This document shows, one piece after another, positions 54,921 through 64,000 of a stretch of 64,000 bases of DNA. Numbering within the stretch: position 1 is the first letter of the stretch; the number at the start of each line of letters is the position of its first letter. The DNA is taken from positions 1-64,000 of the forward strand of contig CAAGCE010000187.1 in assembly GCA_900768245.1 (NCBI GenBank), in the 5' to 3' direction. A program made the position numbers and the translations under genes. The notes beneath the pieces were generated by a model. It did no database searches and was not told where the DNA came from. It saw nothing but the letters and a program-made list of their open reading frames with translations. This stretch comes from Oscillospiraceae bacterium. GTDB taxonomy: Bacteria; Bacillota; Clostridia; Oscillospirales; Ruminococcaceae.

Positions 54921-55856
54921 CTAAATCAAATTGTAAAGCCATTCGGATATTAGCAGCATAAGCGGCATTGTAATTATCGAGCCAATAGTTGATATTGCGA
55001 ATATTTCAGATGCATATACACCATCTCTGCCATATTTGTTAGCGAACATTATTGTAGATGCAGCAGTAGGAGCAGAGGCTGCAATTATCATTGTATCAAC
55101 GACCATTCTTTCGTTTCTGAATGGTATAAAAATGAGCATTAAAAGTATAGGACCGATAATAAGCTTAGCTGCACAGGTAAGGTATATACCTTTTTTCTTG
55201 ATTGCTTCAAGAAGATTTGACTGAGCGATCATAATGCCTGAAACGATCATTGCAAGGGGAGTATTAAGCGATGAAATATAGTTGAGCGGTTCAAGAACGA
55301 CTTCAGGAAGAAGTATTCTTGCAAAGAAGAAAATAACTCCGACGATCGTTGCAATAACAGCAGGAGCTTTAATAATATTTATCAATGACTTTTTGCTTAA
55401 ATTGCCTGTCATAACAATGACACCGTGTGTCCATGATAACAAATTAAATAACGCTATGTAAGCGATAACATAGAATACTCCGTCAGAGCCGTATACAGCA
55501 CTTACAAGCGGTATTCCGAGAAATGAACAGTTTGAATATACTACTGCAAATTGTTCAACTGCATAATTCACTCCACGGTTTTTCTCACGGAAAAATACTG
55601 TTGCAATAACAATAAGGACGATATGAGAAATAAAGGCGAGTAAAAATGAAAGTAAAAGTCCTTTAACTAATCTGCTGTCAAATTCTTTTTGAAAAGATGT
55701 AAAAATCAATACCGGACAAACTGCGCTGACAACAAAGTTGGAAAGCTGCTTGCCGCCTTTTTTGGTGAACACACCTTTTTTATATAAAAAAGCACCGAAC
55801 ACAATAAGCGCAAACATTACTATTGTCTGGAAAATAAGTATTTTTGCCGTTTCCAT
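54921..55856 (-). CDS. AEC (auxin efflux carrier) family transporter
   Basis: A 311-residue permease with about ten membrane segments. Family markers include IFGAFLYKKGVFTKKGGKQLSNFVVSAVCPVL-like entry (about 15-45), NCSFLGIPLV and ASAPTAASTIMFANKYGRDGVYAS near the end. Start 55856 follows GAGG at 5 nt. Bacterial AEC proteins export organic acids such as malate; the substrate here is unknown. It is separated by 48 nt from the end of the ABC importer genes on the same strand and could be read through from them. Confidence 0.9.
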   Translation of the reverse strand: METAKILIFQTIVMFALIVFGAFLYKKGVFTKKGGKQLSNFVVSAVCPVLIFTSFQKEFDSRLVKGLLLSFLLAFISHIVLIVIATVFFREKNRGVNYAVEQFAVVYSNCSFLGIPLVSAVYGSDGVFYVIAYIALFNLLSWTHGVIVMTGNLSKKSLINIIKAPAVIATIVGVIFFFARILLPEVVLEPLNYISSLNTPLAMIVSGIMIAQSNLLEAIKKKGIYLTCAAKLIIGPILLMLIFIPFRNERMVVDTMIIAASAPTAASTIMFANKYGRDGVYASEIFAISTIGSIITMPLMLLISEWLYNLI

Positions 55857-55904
55857 ATATACCTCACAAATAAAACAGGGCGGATTTTCATCCACCCAAA
55901 AAAA

Positions 55905-56648
55905 TTATAATACTTTACTGAGAAAGTTTTTAAGTCTTTCGCTTTTAGGGTTTGCAAAAAATTCTTCAGGAGTGTTTTCCTCGACTATTGAACCTGAATC
56001 CATAAAAATTACACGGCTTGCAACTTCCTTGGCAAACGCCATTTCGTGAGTTACAACTACCATTGTCATATTTTCGGCTGCAAGTTCACGCATAACATTA
56101 AGAACTTCACCGACCATTTCAGGGTCAAGAGCAGAAGTAGGTTCATCAAAAAGCATAACGTCAGGCTTCATACATAAAGCTCTCACAATAGCAATACGCT
56201 GTTTCTGACCGCCTGAAAGCTGATTTGGATAGGAATTGGCTCTGTCAGAAAGACCGACACGCTTTAATAACTCCATTGCAGTAGCTTCGGCTTCTTCTTT
56301 TGATTTGCCCTGAAGTTTCATTGGTGCGATAGTGAGATTTTTCATAATGTTCATATGTGGGAAAAGATTGAACTGCTGAAAAACCATACCCATTTTCTGA
56401 CGATATTTATTTATATCGTTTTTCTTGTCTGTAATATCAATGCCCTCAAATGTTATCGTACCGCCTGTGGGAACTTCAAGAAGATTAAGACAGCGTAAAA
56501 ATGTGCTTTTGCCTGAGCCTGACGGACCTACTACAAAAACAACATCACCCTGTTTAATTTCGGCAGATACACCGTTAAGTGCCTTGCTTTCCATACTTTC
56601 AAACTGTTTTTCAAGATTTTCAACCTTAATTAAAACATCAGTGGTCAC
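55905..56648 (-). CDS. Polar amino-acid ABC transporter, ATP-binding protein
   Basis: ATPase of a PAAT (GlnQ/HisP) importer. Walker [11 protein letters not shown]-loop [10 protein letters not shown], signature [15 protein letters not shown], Walker [15 protein letters not shown] and the H-loop VVTHEM are all intact; length 247 is typical. The start is GTG at 56648, overlapping the permease end by 11 nt, which means tight coupling. Last gene of the importer operon. Confidence 0.96.
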   Translation of the reverse strand: MTTDVLIKVENLEKQFESMESKALNGVSAEIKQGDVVFVVGPSGSGKSTFLRCLNLLEVPTGGTITFEGIDITDKKNDINKYRQKMGMVFQQFNLFPHMNIMKNLTIAPMKLQGKSKEEAEATAMELLKRVGLSDRANSYPNQLSGGQKQRIAIVRALCMKPDVMLFDEPTSALDPEMVGEVLNVMRELAAENMTMVVVTHEMAFAKEVASRVIFMDSGSIVEENTPEEFFANPKSERLKNFLSKVL

Positions 56649-57372
56649 TGTTTCTCATCTTCCTTTCCATTTTATTAAATACAAATTCAAGCAGCATTAC
56701 AAGTACAAGATAGATCAATGCAACTGCAATGAGCGGCATAAATGCATCATAAGTACGGCTTCTGATAATGTCACCGCCCTTAGTAAGATCCTGCATAGCA
56801 ATGTAACCTGAAACGGAAGTTTCTTTGAGAAGAACAATAAATTCATTTCCGAGAGCAGGGAAGATGTTTTTGAAGGCCTGAGGAATAATTATAAAGATCA
56901 TAGTCTGTGCATAGTTAAATCCTAAGCTTCTGCCTGCCTCAAACTGACCCTTATCAATTGACATTATACCGCTTCGTACGATCTCTGCAACATACGCACC
57001 TGAATTGATACCAAAAGCAATTATTGCAACAACGACTTTATCTATGTTTACGGATGCAAAAATTACAAAGTAAATAATAAGGAGCTGTACAACAACAGGA
57101 GTACCTCTTATTACGGTAAGATACACACGACAGATGAAATTAGCTACTTTAAGCTTGCCCGTCATATCATGTGTTGAGCGCACTATGGCGATGACAAAGC
57201 CAAGCACTATTCCGAGTACGACAGCCGCGATCGTTACTTTTAAGGTTACACCAAGACCATCTGTAATATATCTCCAGCGATCTTCGGCAACAAAATTCTG
57301 AATAAATCTATCCCTAAAATTTGTGAATAAATTTATGAACCATTCGGCTATCGAATTAAAAAACCCTGCCAT
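56638..57372 (-). CDS. Polar amino-acid ABC transporter, permease
   Basis: HisM/GlnP-type permease of 244 residues with five membrane helices. [20 protein letters not shown] is the family start and [28 protein letters not shown] is the EAA loop that contacts the ATPase. SD AAAGGAAAG. It lies between the binding protein and the ATPase; a terminator-like hairpin separates it from the binding-protein gene, probably lowering its expression relative to the receptor. Confidence 0.95.
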   Translation of the reverse strand: MAGFFNSIAEWFINLFTNFRDRFIQNFVAEDRWRYITDGLGVTLKVTIAAVVLGIVLGFVIAIVRSTHDMTGKLKVANFICRVYLTVIRGTPVVVQLLIIYFVIFASVNIDKVVVAIIAFGINSGAYVAEIVRSGIMSIDKGQFEAGRSLGFNYAQTMIFIIIPQAFKNIFPALGNEFIVLLKETSVSGYIAMQDLTKGGDIIRSRTYDAFMPLIAVALIYLVLVMLLEFVFNKMERKMRNSDH

Positions 57373-57426
57373 TATGTTCTTTCCTTTCGTAGCGGTAGTA
57401 TTTTACCGTTAGTTTTTTACATAAAA

Positions 57427-57458
57427 TCTGCGGCTGTAAAAAGTATCCCAGCCGCAGA
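57427..57458 (-). terminator. Internal attenuator/terminator between binding protein and permease
   Basis: Minus strand: TCTGCGGCTG and CAGCCGCAGA form a 10-bp stem, followed by TTTTATGTAAAAAAC. It is placed to stop part of the transcripts after the binding-protein gene, a common way to overproduce the receptor. Confidence 0.8.
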
Positions 57459-57473
57459 ACCTGCAGTATTTAA

Positions 57474-58223
57474 TTATTCTGCTGTAATATATTTGTCGAT
57501 GATCTCCTGAAGCTTTCCTGAATTTTTGAGGTTTTCAAGAGAAGTATTGATCTTTTCACGAAGTTCGTCATTGCCCTTTGCAACAGCAATAGCATATTCT
57601 TCATCTGTAAATGATTCGTCAAGGATAACAAGTCCTTCGTTTTCGGAAACAAATACCTTAGCAGGTTCTCTGTCAATGATAACAGCGTCGATCTTGTCCT
57701 GCATAAGAGCCTGAACAGCTTCAAAGCCCTTGTTGTAACGTTCAACTGTTGCATCAGTAATATCAGATGAATAAATATCACCTGTTGTACCGAGCTGAAC
57801 ACCGATCTTCTTGCCTTCGAGATCGGCAGGAGTTGTAACAGCTGAACCTTCCTTTACGATTACGACCTGTGAAGCCTGTGCATATGTGTCAGAGAAGTCA
57901 ACGTTTTTAAGGCGATCTTCATCAACTGTCATACCTGCAGCAGCGAAGTCAGCTTTTCCTGACTGTACAGCAGCGATAATTGAGTCAAAAGCCATATCTT
58001 CGATAACGAGTTCGTAACCGAGGTCATCAGCAATAGCCTGAGCAATATCAGCATCAATACCAACGATCTTATCGCCCTCATAATATTCATAAGGAGGGAA
58101 TTCAGCATTTGTAGCCATAACAAGAGTTGTTTTTTCTTCCTTGCCGCAGCCTGTGAAAGCTGCACATACTGTACCGAGCATTAATGCACTGAGAGCACAG
58201 CTTATGATCTTAGATTTCTTCAT
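57474..58223 (-). CDS. Polar amino-acid ABC transporter, substrate-binding lipoprotein
   Basis: Lipid-anchored receptor of the importer. The lipobox is AAFTGC near residue 25 (LMLGTVCAAFTGCGKEEK). The mature part is a SBP_bac_3 domain: VMATNAEFPPYEYYEGDKIVGIDADIAQAIAD, AGMTVDEDRLKNVDFSD and GVQLGTTGDIY; a conserved FDSIIAAVQSGKADFAAAG follows the cleft pattern of cystine, glutamine or histidine receptors. Start 58223 has AAAGGA 12 nt upstream; 58235 is an alternative. Promoter at 58297-58325. Ligand cannot be assigned. Confidence 0.93.
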   Translation of the reverse strand: MKKSKIISCALSALMLGTVCAAFTGCGKEEKTTLVMATNAEFPPYEYYEGDKIVGIDADIAQAIADDLGYELVIEDMAFDSIIAAVQSGKADFAAAGMTVDEDRLKNVDFSDTYAQASQVVIVKEGSAVTTPADLEGKKIGVQLGTTGDIYSSDITDATVERYNKGFEAVQALMQDKIDAVIIDREPAKVFVSENEGLVILDESFTDEEYAIAVAKGNDELREKINTSLENLKNSGKLQEIIDKYITAE

Positions 58224-58296
58224 AATTTTATCCATTCCTTTCAATTCAGACATTTCCACGATGTATATCGCTCTGTCTATACAAAAATACATATTA

Positions 58297-58325
58297 ATTT
58301 TAAACTGTTTTTATGGATATTTCAA
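58297..58325 (-). promoter_or_regulatory. Sigma-A promoter of the amino-acid importer operon
   Basis: Minus strand: TTGAAA (58325-58320), 17-bp spacer, TAAAAT (58302-58297), about 75 bp before the binding-protein start. Confidence 0.6.
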
Positions 58326-58485
58326 TAACTAATTTAAACAAATTATCAATACTATGAAAAATAGTATATGTGCAAAAGTGTTGTGATAATGTGGTATTGC
58401 TTTAATGTAATATTGCGTTAGAATTAACCTTAGCATCTGCACATATGGATTTATTTAAGTAAAATTAAACAAAACAGTCTTAAAA

Positions 58486-59694
58486 TCAAAGGTTAATAAA
58501 ATACTTCATTATCTCAGGTCCTTTTTCGATGAATACACCTGTTTCTTTAGCATTTTTTTCACAGAATTTGCTTACACCATCATGAGCCTTGCACTTCTGA
58601 TAAATAAGGAAAGGCACAGGGTCATTTGTATGTGTTTTGAGTGCAAGAGGAGTTGGGTGGTCAGGAAGAATCATGATCTTGTAATCATCGTATTTTTCAA
58701 GCTCAGGAAGGATCTTACCGAGGATCTCTTTGTCGATTATCTCGATTGCCTTGACTTTATTTTCAATTTCGTGACGGTGACCGCATTCATCAGGAGCTTC
58801 AACGTGGATATAAACAAGATCCTGTCCGTTTGCAAGTTCCTTAATTGCAGCGTCAGCTTTTCCGCTGAAGTTTGTATCTATGTAACCTGTTGCACCATCG
58901 ACATTGACAACATTCATACCTGAGAATTTACCGATACCCTTTAAAAGGTCAACAGCAGAGATCATTGAACCCTTGAGTCCGTAGCACTTTGTAAATGCTT
59001 CAAGGTTAGCTCTCTTTCCTTCACCCCACAGCCAGATGCAGTTTGCAGGACGGAGACCACGCTTGATTCTGTCGAGATTTACAGGGTGATCCTTGAGAAG
59101 ATCATAGCTCTTTTTCATCATTGCATAAAGCTTTTCGGCATTTTTATGCTTTGGAACATATTCTGTTACCTTTCTGCCCGTAATGTCGTGTGGAGGAGTA
59201 AGTGTTCCGACATCAAGAGTACCGCCGTGCCAGATAAGGCAGTGACGATAGCTTACACCGCTGTAAAGCTTAAATTCATCGTTATCAAAATGTTCTGCAA
59301 GAAAATCAACGAGTATTTTTGCTTCGGCGGTAGAAATATCATCTGCGCAGTAATCAACGAGTGTTCTGTCCTCAAAATTAGGTTCATCGGATACGGTAAC
59401 GAGATTGCAGCGGAATGAAATATCATCATCTTTCATATCGATTCCGATAGAGCCTGCTTCAAGTGGAGAACGACCTGTGTAGCAAACTGCCGGGTCATAT
59501 CCGAGAACGGAAAGGTTAGCAACGTCTGAACCGGGCTTCAAACCGTCAGCAACAGTTTTTACAAGACCAACGACTGATTTTTCTGCAAGCTTGTCCATAT
59601 TTGGCTTGTAAGCCTTTTCCATAGGAGTAACATTGCCGAGTTCCTCAACAGGATAATCAGCCATACCATCGCAAAGAAGAACAACATACTTCAT
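58486..59694 (-). CDS. apgM: Cofactor-independent phosphoglycerate mutase, archaeal type
   Basis: Glycolytic interconversion of 3- and 2-phosphoglycerate without 2,3-bisphosphoglycerate. The 402-residue protein belongs to the alkaline-phosphatase superfamily ApgM group: MKYVVLLCDGMADYP (metal Asp), SDVANLSVLGYDP with the catalytic Ser region, YIHVEAPDECGHRHE and ILPDHPTPLALKTHTNDPVP carry the other ligands. Start 59694 follows AAAGGA at 10 nt. Single-gene unit. Confidence 0.95.
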   Translation of the reverse strand: MKYVVLLCDGMADYPVEELGNVTPMEKAYKPNMDKLAEKSVVGLVKTVADGLKPGSDVANLSVLGYDPAVCYTGRSPLEAGSIGIDMKDDDISFRCNLVTVSDEPNFEDRTLVDYCADDISTAEAKILVDFLAEHFDNDEFKLYSGVSYRHCLIWHGGTLDVGTLTPPHDITGRKVTEYVPKHKNAEKLYAMMKKSYDLLKDHPVNLDRIKRGLRPANCIWLWGEGKRANLEAFTKCYGLKGSMISAVDLLKGIGKFSGMNVVNVDGATGYIDTNFSGKADAAIKELANGQDLVYIHVEAPDECGHRHEIENKVKAIEIIDKEILGKILPELEKYDDYKIMILPDHPTPLALKTHTNDPVPFLIYQKCKAHDGVSKFCEKNAKETGVFIEKGPEIMKYFINL

Positions 59695-59838
59695 ATTAAA
59701 TACATCCTTTTTTATTTGATTAAAACTATCAGGGATAAATAGTTTCATACATTATCATTTTACCACAGATCATACATTAATTCAATATATTACATAAATT
59801 TTTTGCAGTAAATTTGTTTATATTTTTGTATTTTTTTA

Positions 59839-59867
59839 TTGACAAATAATTATTGATATATTATAAT
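59839..59867 (+). promoter_or_regulatory. Perfect-consensus sigma-A promoter of the AIM24 gene
   Basis: TTGACA (59839-59844), 17-bp spacer, TATAAT (59862-59867): exact matches to both boxes, suggesting strong constitutive expression. Confidence 0.9.
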
Positions 59868-59911
59868 ATATTTGTCCGAATTGTTAAAGAATGTTTAATT
59901 GGAGGTTCATT

Positions 59912-60589
59912 ATGGAATATCAGATCAAAGGAACACCATTTCCTGTCGTAATTTGTAAGCTTGGGGCAAATGAAGCTATCGACTGTCAGAAGGGTGCAAT
60001 GTCATGGATGTCACCTAATATGCAGATGCAGACAACAACAGGCGGCATTGGTAAAATGTTTTCAAGAGCACTTACTGGTGAATCACTTTTCAAAAATAAA
60101 TATATTGCTCAGGGCGGACCGGGTGAAATTGCATTTGCCGCAACAGTTCCAGGCAATATTATTGCGATCAATGTTGGCGAAAAAGAGATCGTTGCACAGA
60201 AGTCAGCATACCTCGCTTCCGAACAGAATGTTGAAATGAGCATATTCTTCCAGAAAAAGATCGGTTCAGGCTTTTTTGGCGGTGAGGGCTTTATTATGCA
60301 GAAGTTCTCAGGTTCCGGTATGGTTTTCATCGAAGTAGACGGAAGCGTTGTTGAATATGACCTTGCAGCAGGCGAATCTATCCTTGTTGATACAGGCTAT
60401 GTAGCAGCTATGGATTCAACCTGTTCTATGGATATTGTTTCAACAGGCGGTATCGGAAATGCACTCTTCGGCGGCGAAGGACTTTTCAATACAAAGGTTA
60501 CAGGTCCCGGTCACGTTTGGCTCCAGACACTTCCTATCAATGCACTTGCAAACTCACTCCAGCCGTATATCGTTACAGGCAGCAACTGA
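59912..60589 (+). CDS. TIGR00266/AIM24 family protein
   Basis: A 225-residue beta-rich protein of the AIM24 family (named for a yeast mitochondrial inheritance gene). It begins MEYQIKGTPFPVVICKLGANEAIDC and contains the glycine-rich repeats GGIGKMFSRALTGESLF and GSGFFGGEGFIMQKFSGSGMVFIE typical of the tryptophan-RNA-binding-attenuator-like fold. The start at 59912 has TGGAGG at 7 nt. The perfect promoter suggests abundance. Molecular role not established. Confidence 0.93.
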   Translation: MEYQIKGTPFPVVICKLGANEAIDCQKGAMSWMSPNMQMQTTTGGIGKMFSRALTGESLFKNKYIAQGGPGEIAFAATVPGNIIAINVGEKEIVAQKSAYLASEQNVEMSIFFQKKIGSGFFGGEGFIMQKFSGSGMVFIEVDGSVVEYDLAAGESILVDTGYVAAMDSTCSMDIVSTGGIGNALFGGEGLFNTKVTGPGHVWLQTLPINALANSLQPYIVTGSN

Positions 60590-60606
60590 TCTACATAATT
60601 ATAATC

Positions 60607-60638
60607 AAAAAGGCAGTCGTTTTTCGGCTGCCTTTTTA
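60607..60638 (+). terminator. Rho-independent terminator after the AIM24 gene
   Basis: AAAAAGGCAG and CTGCCTTTTT stem, then T-rich sequence. Confidence 0.9.
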
Positions 60639-60672
60639 TAATTGGTACAGTATATATTTTATTTTTATTGGG

Positions 60673-60719
60673 GCGGCGGCATTTGGTATGCTGTAAGCTT
60701 TGAGATGTCGAGCCGCCGC
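60673..60719. repeat. GC-rich hairpin in the AIM24-aminotransferase gap
   Basis: GCGGCGGC (60673-60680) and GCCGCCGC (60712-60719) form an 8-bp GC-only stem with a 31-nt loop, in contrast to the AT-rich surroundings. It is not followed by a T run, so it is not a standard terminator. Confidence 0.5.
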
Positions 60720-60749
60720 GATCGTTAATACCCTGCGAAACTCTATATA

Positions 60750-60942
60750 GGTCACCTCTAAAAACCATCGTGCCTCAGATGCGCAGCAGGATTTTTCGTC
60801 AGGTTGTATAGAAATTTCGCAATTATTGCAAAGCAAGAATTTGCATACATGCCATATGTCAAGAAATTTATGTGCAAGATGACGGGAAATCTGCAAGCAG
60901 ATGAAGTGCTAAGGCATTAGCCGGTGGTTTTTAGAGGTGACC
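60750..60942 (-). mobile_element. MITE-like palindromic element, copy 3 (193 bp, inverted)
   Basis: Opposite orientation to copies 1 and 2. Its termini GGTCACCTCTAAAAACCA are perfect inverted repeats over 18 bp, the best preserved of the three, and it is flanked on both sides by TATA. The interior matches copy 1 at most positions on the reverse strand. It sits between the convergent AIM24 and aminotransferase genes and therefore affects no leader. Confidence 0.85.
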
Positions 60943-60951
60943 TATAAGTAA

Positions 60952-60982
60952 ACGGGCTGCCACAAATACTGCGGCAGTCCGT
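60952..60982 (-). terminator. Terminator after the aspartate aminotransferase gene
   Basis: Minus strand: ACGGACTGCC and GGCAGCCCGT form a stem with one mismatch, followed by a modest T tract; 22 nt after the stop. Confidence 0.7.
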
Positions 60983-61003
60983 TCTGTGTTTATTGAATTA
61001 TAC

Positions 61004-62284
61004 TTATTCTGAGAGAAGCCTTTCTGCACTTGCAAGCTTAACACAAAGGCAGAAAAGATTCATAGCTGTTTCAAGTTCGTTAAGTGGTGGGTAAGTCGGA
61101 GCAAGACGAATATTTCTGTCATCAGGGTCTTTACCGTATGGGAAAGTAGCACCTGCATCCGTAAGAACAACACCTGCTTCCTTACAAAGAGAAACAACCC
61201 TTTTTGCACAGCCGTTAATAGTATTTACAGATACAAAGTAACCGCCGTTTGGCTTATTCCATTCAAGGATTCCAAGTGAAGAAAGTTCTTTGTCAAGTGT
61301 ATCAAGAACAAGCTTAAACTTTGGAGCAAGTATAGCTTTATGCTTTTCCATATGAGCCATAATTCCGTCAACGTTCTTAAAATACTTAACGTGACGAAGC
61401 TGATTGAGCTTATCATAGCTGATGCACTGGATTCCGAGAAGCTTGGAGATCTGCTTGATATTGTTTACGGACGCTGCCATAATTGCAACACCTGCACCCG
61501 GGAATGAGATCTTTGAAGTGCTTGCAAAAATAAATACCATATCTTCCTTGCCGGTTTTTTTACACTCATCAAGAATATTAAGAATGTGGTCAGGTGTATC
61601 TGTAAGGTGGTGAACACAGTAAGCATTATCCCAGAAAATACGGAAGTCCTTAGCCTTAGGAGAAAGGTTAGCAAAACGTCTTACAACTTCATCGGAATAA
61701 GCAATTCCGTCAGGATTTGAATAAAGAGGAACACACCAAACGCCCTTGATAGTATCATCTTCAGCAACCATCTTTTCAATCATATCCATATCAGGACCGT
61801 CAGAGTGCATAGGGATATTAATCATTTCAATGCCAAAGTGTTCGCAGATCTTGAAGTGTCTGTCATAACCCGGAACGGGGCAGAGAAATTTAATTTTATC
61901 ATATTTTATCCAAGGCTTTTCGCTGCCGTAAACACCGTGTGTCATAGCTCTTGCAACTGTATCATACATTATAGCAAGGCTTGAGTTACCGCCGATAATA
62001 ATTTCATCTGTACCAACGCCAAGAAGATCACCGAAAAGCTTCTTTGCATCAATAATACCGGTAAGCATACCATAGTTACGGCAATCTGTACCGTCCTCAG
62101 CAAGCATACTTGCAGCATTTGTGAAAACGTCAAACATTGGCATAGCGAGGTCGAGCTGATCATTTGCCGGCTTGCCTCTGGACATATCAAGCTTCAAACC
62201 TTTTGCCTGATAATCGGCGTATTCCTTTTCACAGTCAGCCTTGAAAGCTTCAAGCTGTGATTTGCTCATTTCTGTAAGCAGCAT
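61004..62284 (-). CDS. Aspartate aminotransferase, subgroup Ic type
   Basis: PLP enzyme of 426 residues from the distinct aspartate aminotransferase subgroup (Asp_aminotransf, PF12897) found in actinobacteria and Firmicutes. LDMSRGKPANDQLDLAMPM at the N-terminus is diagnostic; GGNSSLAIMYD binds the phosphate, WCVPLYSNPDGIAYSDEVV replaces the usual NPTG region, and the Schiff-base lysine is in ASTSKISFPGAGVAIM. Start 62284 follows AAAGGATC at 10 nt. Single-gene unit; different from the aminotransferase at 4169. Confidence 0.92.
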   Translation of the reverse strand: MLLTEMSKSQLEAFKADCEKEYADYQAKGLKLDMSRGKPANDQLDLAMPMFDVFTNAASMLAEDGTDCRNYGMLTGIIDAKKLFGDLLGVGTDEIIIGGNSSLAIMYDTVARAMTHGVYGSEKPWIKYDKIKFLCPVPGYDRHFKICEHFGIEMINIPMHSDGPDMDMIEKMVAEDDTIKGVWCVPLYSNPDGIAYSDEVVRRFANLSPKAKDFRIFWDNAYCVHHLTDTPDHILNILDECKKTGKEDMVFIFASTSKISFPGAGVAIMAASVNNIKQISKLLGIQCISYDKLNQLRHVKYFKNVDGIMAHMEKHKAILAPKFKLVLDTLDKELSSLGILEWNKPNGGYFVSVNTINGCAKRVVSLCKEAGVVLTDAGATFPYGKDPDDRNIRLAPTYPPLNELETAMNLFCLCVKLASAERLLSE

Positions 62285-62448
62285 AAAAAATCGATCCTTT
62301 CAGAACATAATATATAAAGTATTTTACTCACTTTACACAAATTCAGCAAGATGTAATTGTAATCTGTGTTGCGTACTAAAAACAATTGTATTTGACAGAA
62401 ATACAAATTTTCAAATTGCCTAATACTAATAATATTACAAATCAGAAT

Positions 62449-62482
62449 AAAATGCAAGGCTTTTTTATAAGTCTTGCATTTT
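62449..62482 (-). terminator. Rho-independent terminator after asnS
   Basis: AAAATGCAAG and CTTGCATTTT form a 10-bp stem between asnS and the aminotransferase on the minus strand, with a T-rich tail (TTTTATT). The remaining gap of 62285-62555 shows nothing else. Confidence 0.8.
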
Positions 62483-62555
62483 ATTTTACATTTAGACATA
62501 TAATACACTTAAATTGAAGTAAAAAGGTGTATATATTGCACAGATAAAATCATTA

Positions 62556-63944
62556 TCAATAAATTGAACCTGTTGTTCTTGGAAATGGGATAACATCACG
62601 GATATTCTGAATGCCCGTAGTATACATTATCAATCTTTCAAAACCAAGTCCAAATCCTGCGTGTTTTGCACCGCCGTAACGACGCAGATCAAGATACCAG
62701 TCGTATTCATTTACATCAAGCTTAAGTTCATTCATACGGGCGGTAAGTACGTCAATGCGTTCTTCACGCTGGCTTCCTCCGATAAGTTCGCCGACACCGG
62801 GAACAAGCAGATCGACCGCTGCAACGGTTTTTCCGTCATCATTAACACGCATATAAAACGCCTTTATTTCCTTAGGATAATCTGTTACAAAAACGGGCTT
62901 TCCAAATATTTTTTCTGTGAGATAGCGTTCGTGTTCGGTCTGAAGGTCACAGCCCCAGAATACGGGATATTCAAAAGTGTTTTCGCTTTCTTTAAGAAGT
63001 TCTATCGCTTTTGTGTAGGAGCATCTTGCAAAATCTGAGTTTGCAACTGAATTAAGTCTTTCAAGCAGACCATTATCATAAAAATCGTTGCAGAATTTGA
63101 GTTCATCTGCACATTCGTTTAATAAAGCCTTGAGTACATATTTGAGCATATTTTCAGCAAGTTCCATATCATCTTCAAGGTCTGCAAATGCAATTTCAGG
63201 TTCGACCATCCAGAATTCGGCAGCATGACGCTGAGTATATGATTTTTCTGCTCTGAAAGTCGGACCGAAAGTATATATCTTTCCGAATGCCATAGCCATA
63301 CATTCGCCCTCGAGCTGACCGGAAACTGTAAGTGAAGCAGGCTGTTCAAAAAAATCCTGAGTAAAGTCAACTTCACCGTTTTCTGTTTTGGGAACATTGT
63401 TAAGGTCAAGGGTTGTTACACGGAACATTTCTCCTGCACCTTCGCAATCATTTGCTGTAATAAGCGGAGTATGAGCATATACAAAGCCGTTTTCATGGAA
63501 AAATCGGTGAAGTGCCTGTGCTGCAACAGATCTTATCTTGAATGCAGCCTGAAAAGTATTTGTGCGCATACGAAGATGAGATATTGAACGCAGATATTCA
63601 AGACTATGTGCTTTTTTCTGCAAAGGATAGTCAGAAGTTGATGTGCCTTCAACTGTGATTTTATCAGCATTGACTTCAAACGGCTGCTTTGCTGACGGAG
63701 TAAGAATAAATTTACCGTCTACCGAAACGGCTGCACCGGTATTAAGCTTGGAGATCTCATTAAATTCGGCAAGCTTGTCCGATTCGGCAATTATCTGTAA
63801 AGGCTTGAAACAGCTGCCATCGCTTATTGACAAAAAGGCAAGATTTTTGCTTACACGAATTGATTTGATCCATCCGCATACAGTAACCTTGCTTCCGTTT
63901 TCAATAATGTTTTCATATAACTTCTTAATTTCAGTACGTTTCAT
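62556..63944 (-). CDS. asnS: Asparaginyl-tRNA synthetase
   Basis: Class IIb synthetase charging tRNA-Asn. The N-terminal OB-fold anticodon domain ([25 protein letters not shown]) is followed by the class II core: motif 2 [21 protein letters not shown] and motif 3 [12 protein letters not shown]. Length 462 is typical. SD AAAGGAAG 8 nt before ATG 63944. Any leader control (for example a T-box) would lie beyond the window edge. Confidence 0.97.
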   Translation of the reverse strand: MKRTEIKKLYENIIENGSKVTVCGWIKSIRVSKNLAFLSISDGSCFKPLQIIAESDKLAEFNEISKLNTGAAVSVDGKFILTPSAKQPFEVNADKITVEGTSTSDYPLQKKAHSLEYLRSISHLRMRTNTFQAAFKIRSVAAQALHRFFHENGFVYAHTPLITANDCEGAGEMFRVTTLDLNNVPKTENGEVDFTQDFFEQPASLTVSGQLEGECMAMAFGKIYTFGPTFRAEKSYTQRHAAEFWMVEPEIAFADLEDDMELAENMLKYVLKALLNECADELKFCNDFYDNGLLERLNSVANSDFARCSYTKAIELLKESENTFEYPVFWGCDLQTEHERYLTEKIFGKPVFVTDYPKEIKAFYMRVNDDGKTVAAVDLLVPGVGELIGGSQREERIDVLTARMNELKLDVNEYDWYLDLRRYGGAKHAGFGLGFERLIMYTTGIQNIRDVIPFPRTTGSIY

Positions 63945-64000
63945 CTTTTTTGCTTCCTTTGATTAATTTTCGATAGCTGCATATAAATTTGTTTCCCATG

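Noticed and set aside
60750..60942. CRISPR repeat or array
   Set aside because: Only three dispersed copies tens of kilobases apart, palindromic and about 190 bp long, without spacers or cas genes.
63945..64000. T-box leader of asnS
   Set aside because: Only 56 bases upstream of asnS are inside the window, too few to judge.

Overview
The window looks like chromosome from a low-GC, Gram-positive anaerobe of the class Clostridia, most likely a Ruminococcus-like member of the Oscillospiraceae. The support is indirect: strong AAAGGAGG-type ribosome binding sites, sigma-A promoters of the TTGACA-17-TATAAT type, a bacterial V-type ATPase operon, sporulation-linked genes (spoIVB, cwlD), lipoproteins without outer-membrane systems, a membrane Ser/Thr kinase-like protein with PASTA repeats, and an archaeal-type cofactor-independent phosphoglycerate mutase. 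No rRNA, tRNA or CRISPR array was found. Nearly all sequence is housekeeping; no prophage or large island is visible.

Layout. 0.1-2.3 kb: a reduced McrB/McrC pair. 2.6-6.9 kb (minus): ispE, acetyltransferase, aminotransferase with its Lrp regulator, PHP phosphatase. 7.1-8.8 kb: ACT and UPF0210 pair. 9.1-17.8 kb: complete nine-gene V-type ATPase operon (G-C-I-K-F-E-A-B-D). 17.9-22.7 kb: small unknown genes, split TauE/SafE exporter, EAL protein, DUF368. 22.9-26.4 kb: HtrA protease, CwlD amidase, RadA. 26.6-32.4 kb: membrane protein, MacA/MacB-like pair without ATPase, LacI regulator, SpoIVB. 32.4-36.4 kb (minus): D-lactate dehydrogenase, VanY-like peptidase, C_GCAxxG_C_C protein, YqeY, FruK. 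36.8-41.2 kb: hybrid sensor kinase, HD-GYP response regulator, YigZ. 41.4-45.8 kb: dgt, dnaG, rpoD (the macromolecular-synthesis cluster) and an Rrf2 regulator. 46-51.6 kb: cardiolipin synthase, AI-2E exporter, GNAT, MATE, pyrophosphatase-Nudix fusion. 51.8-54.6 kb: WYL regulator with an internal stop, PASTA pseudokinase. 54.9-58.2 kb: AEC transporter and a polar amino-acid ABC importer. 58.5-63.9 kb: apgM, AIM24 protein, aspartate aminotransferase, asnS.

Two patterns are not explained by ordinary gene annotation. First, three copies of a roughly 190-bp palindromic, MITE-like element (8884, 36597, 60750) carry inverted termini starting GGTC(A/G)C and are flanked by TTAA or TATA. Two of them sit in front of operons (V-ATPase and the sensor kinase), one of these clearly between a consensus promoter and its gene. 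Second, three genes (htrA at 22855, the PHP phosphatase at 6845, a helical-bundle protein at 18508) have a strong Shine-Dalgarno sequence 28 to 76 nt from the start, with a hairpin exactly in between. Folding the hairpin would restore a spacing of 10 to 14 nt. Other points of interest are a PASTA pseudokinase, a McrC without visible nuclease residues, an EAL domain with a changed metal-site aspartate, and a nonsense codon in the WYL regulator.
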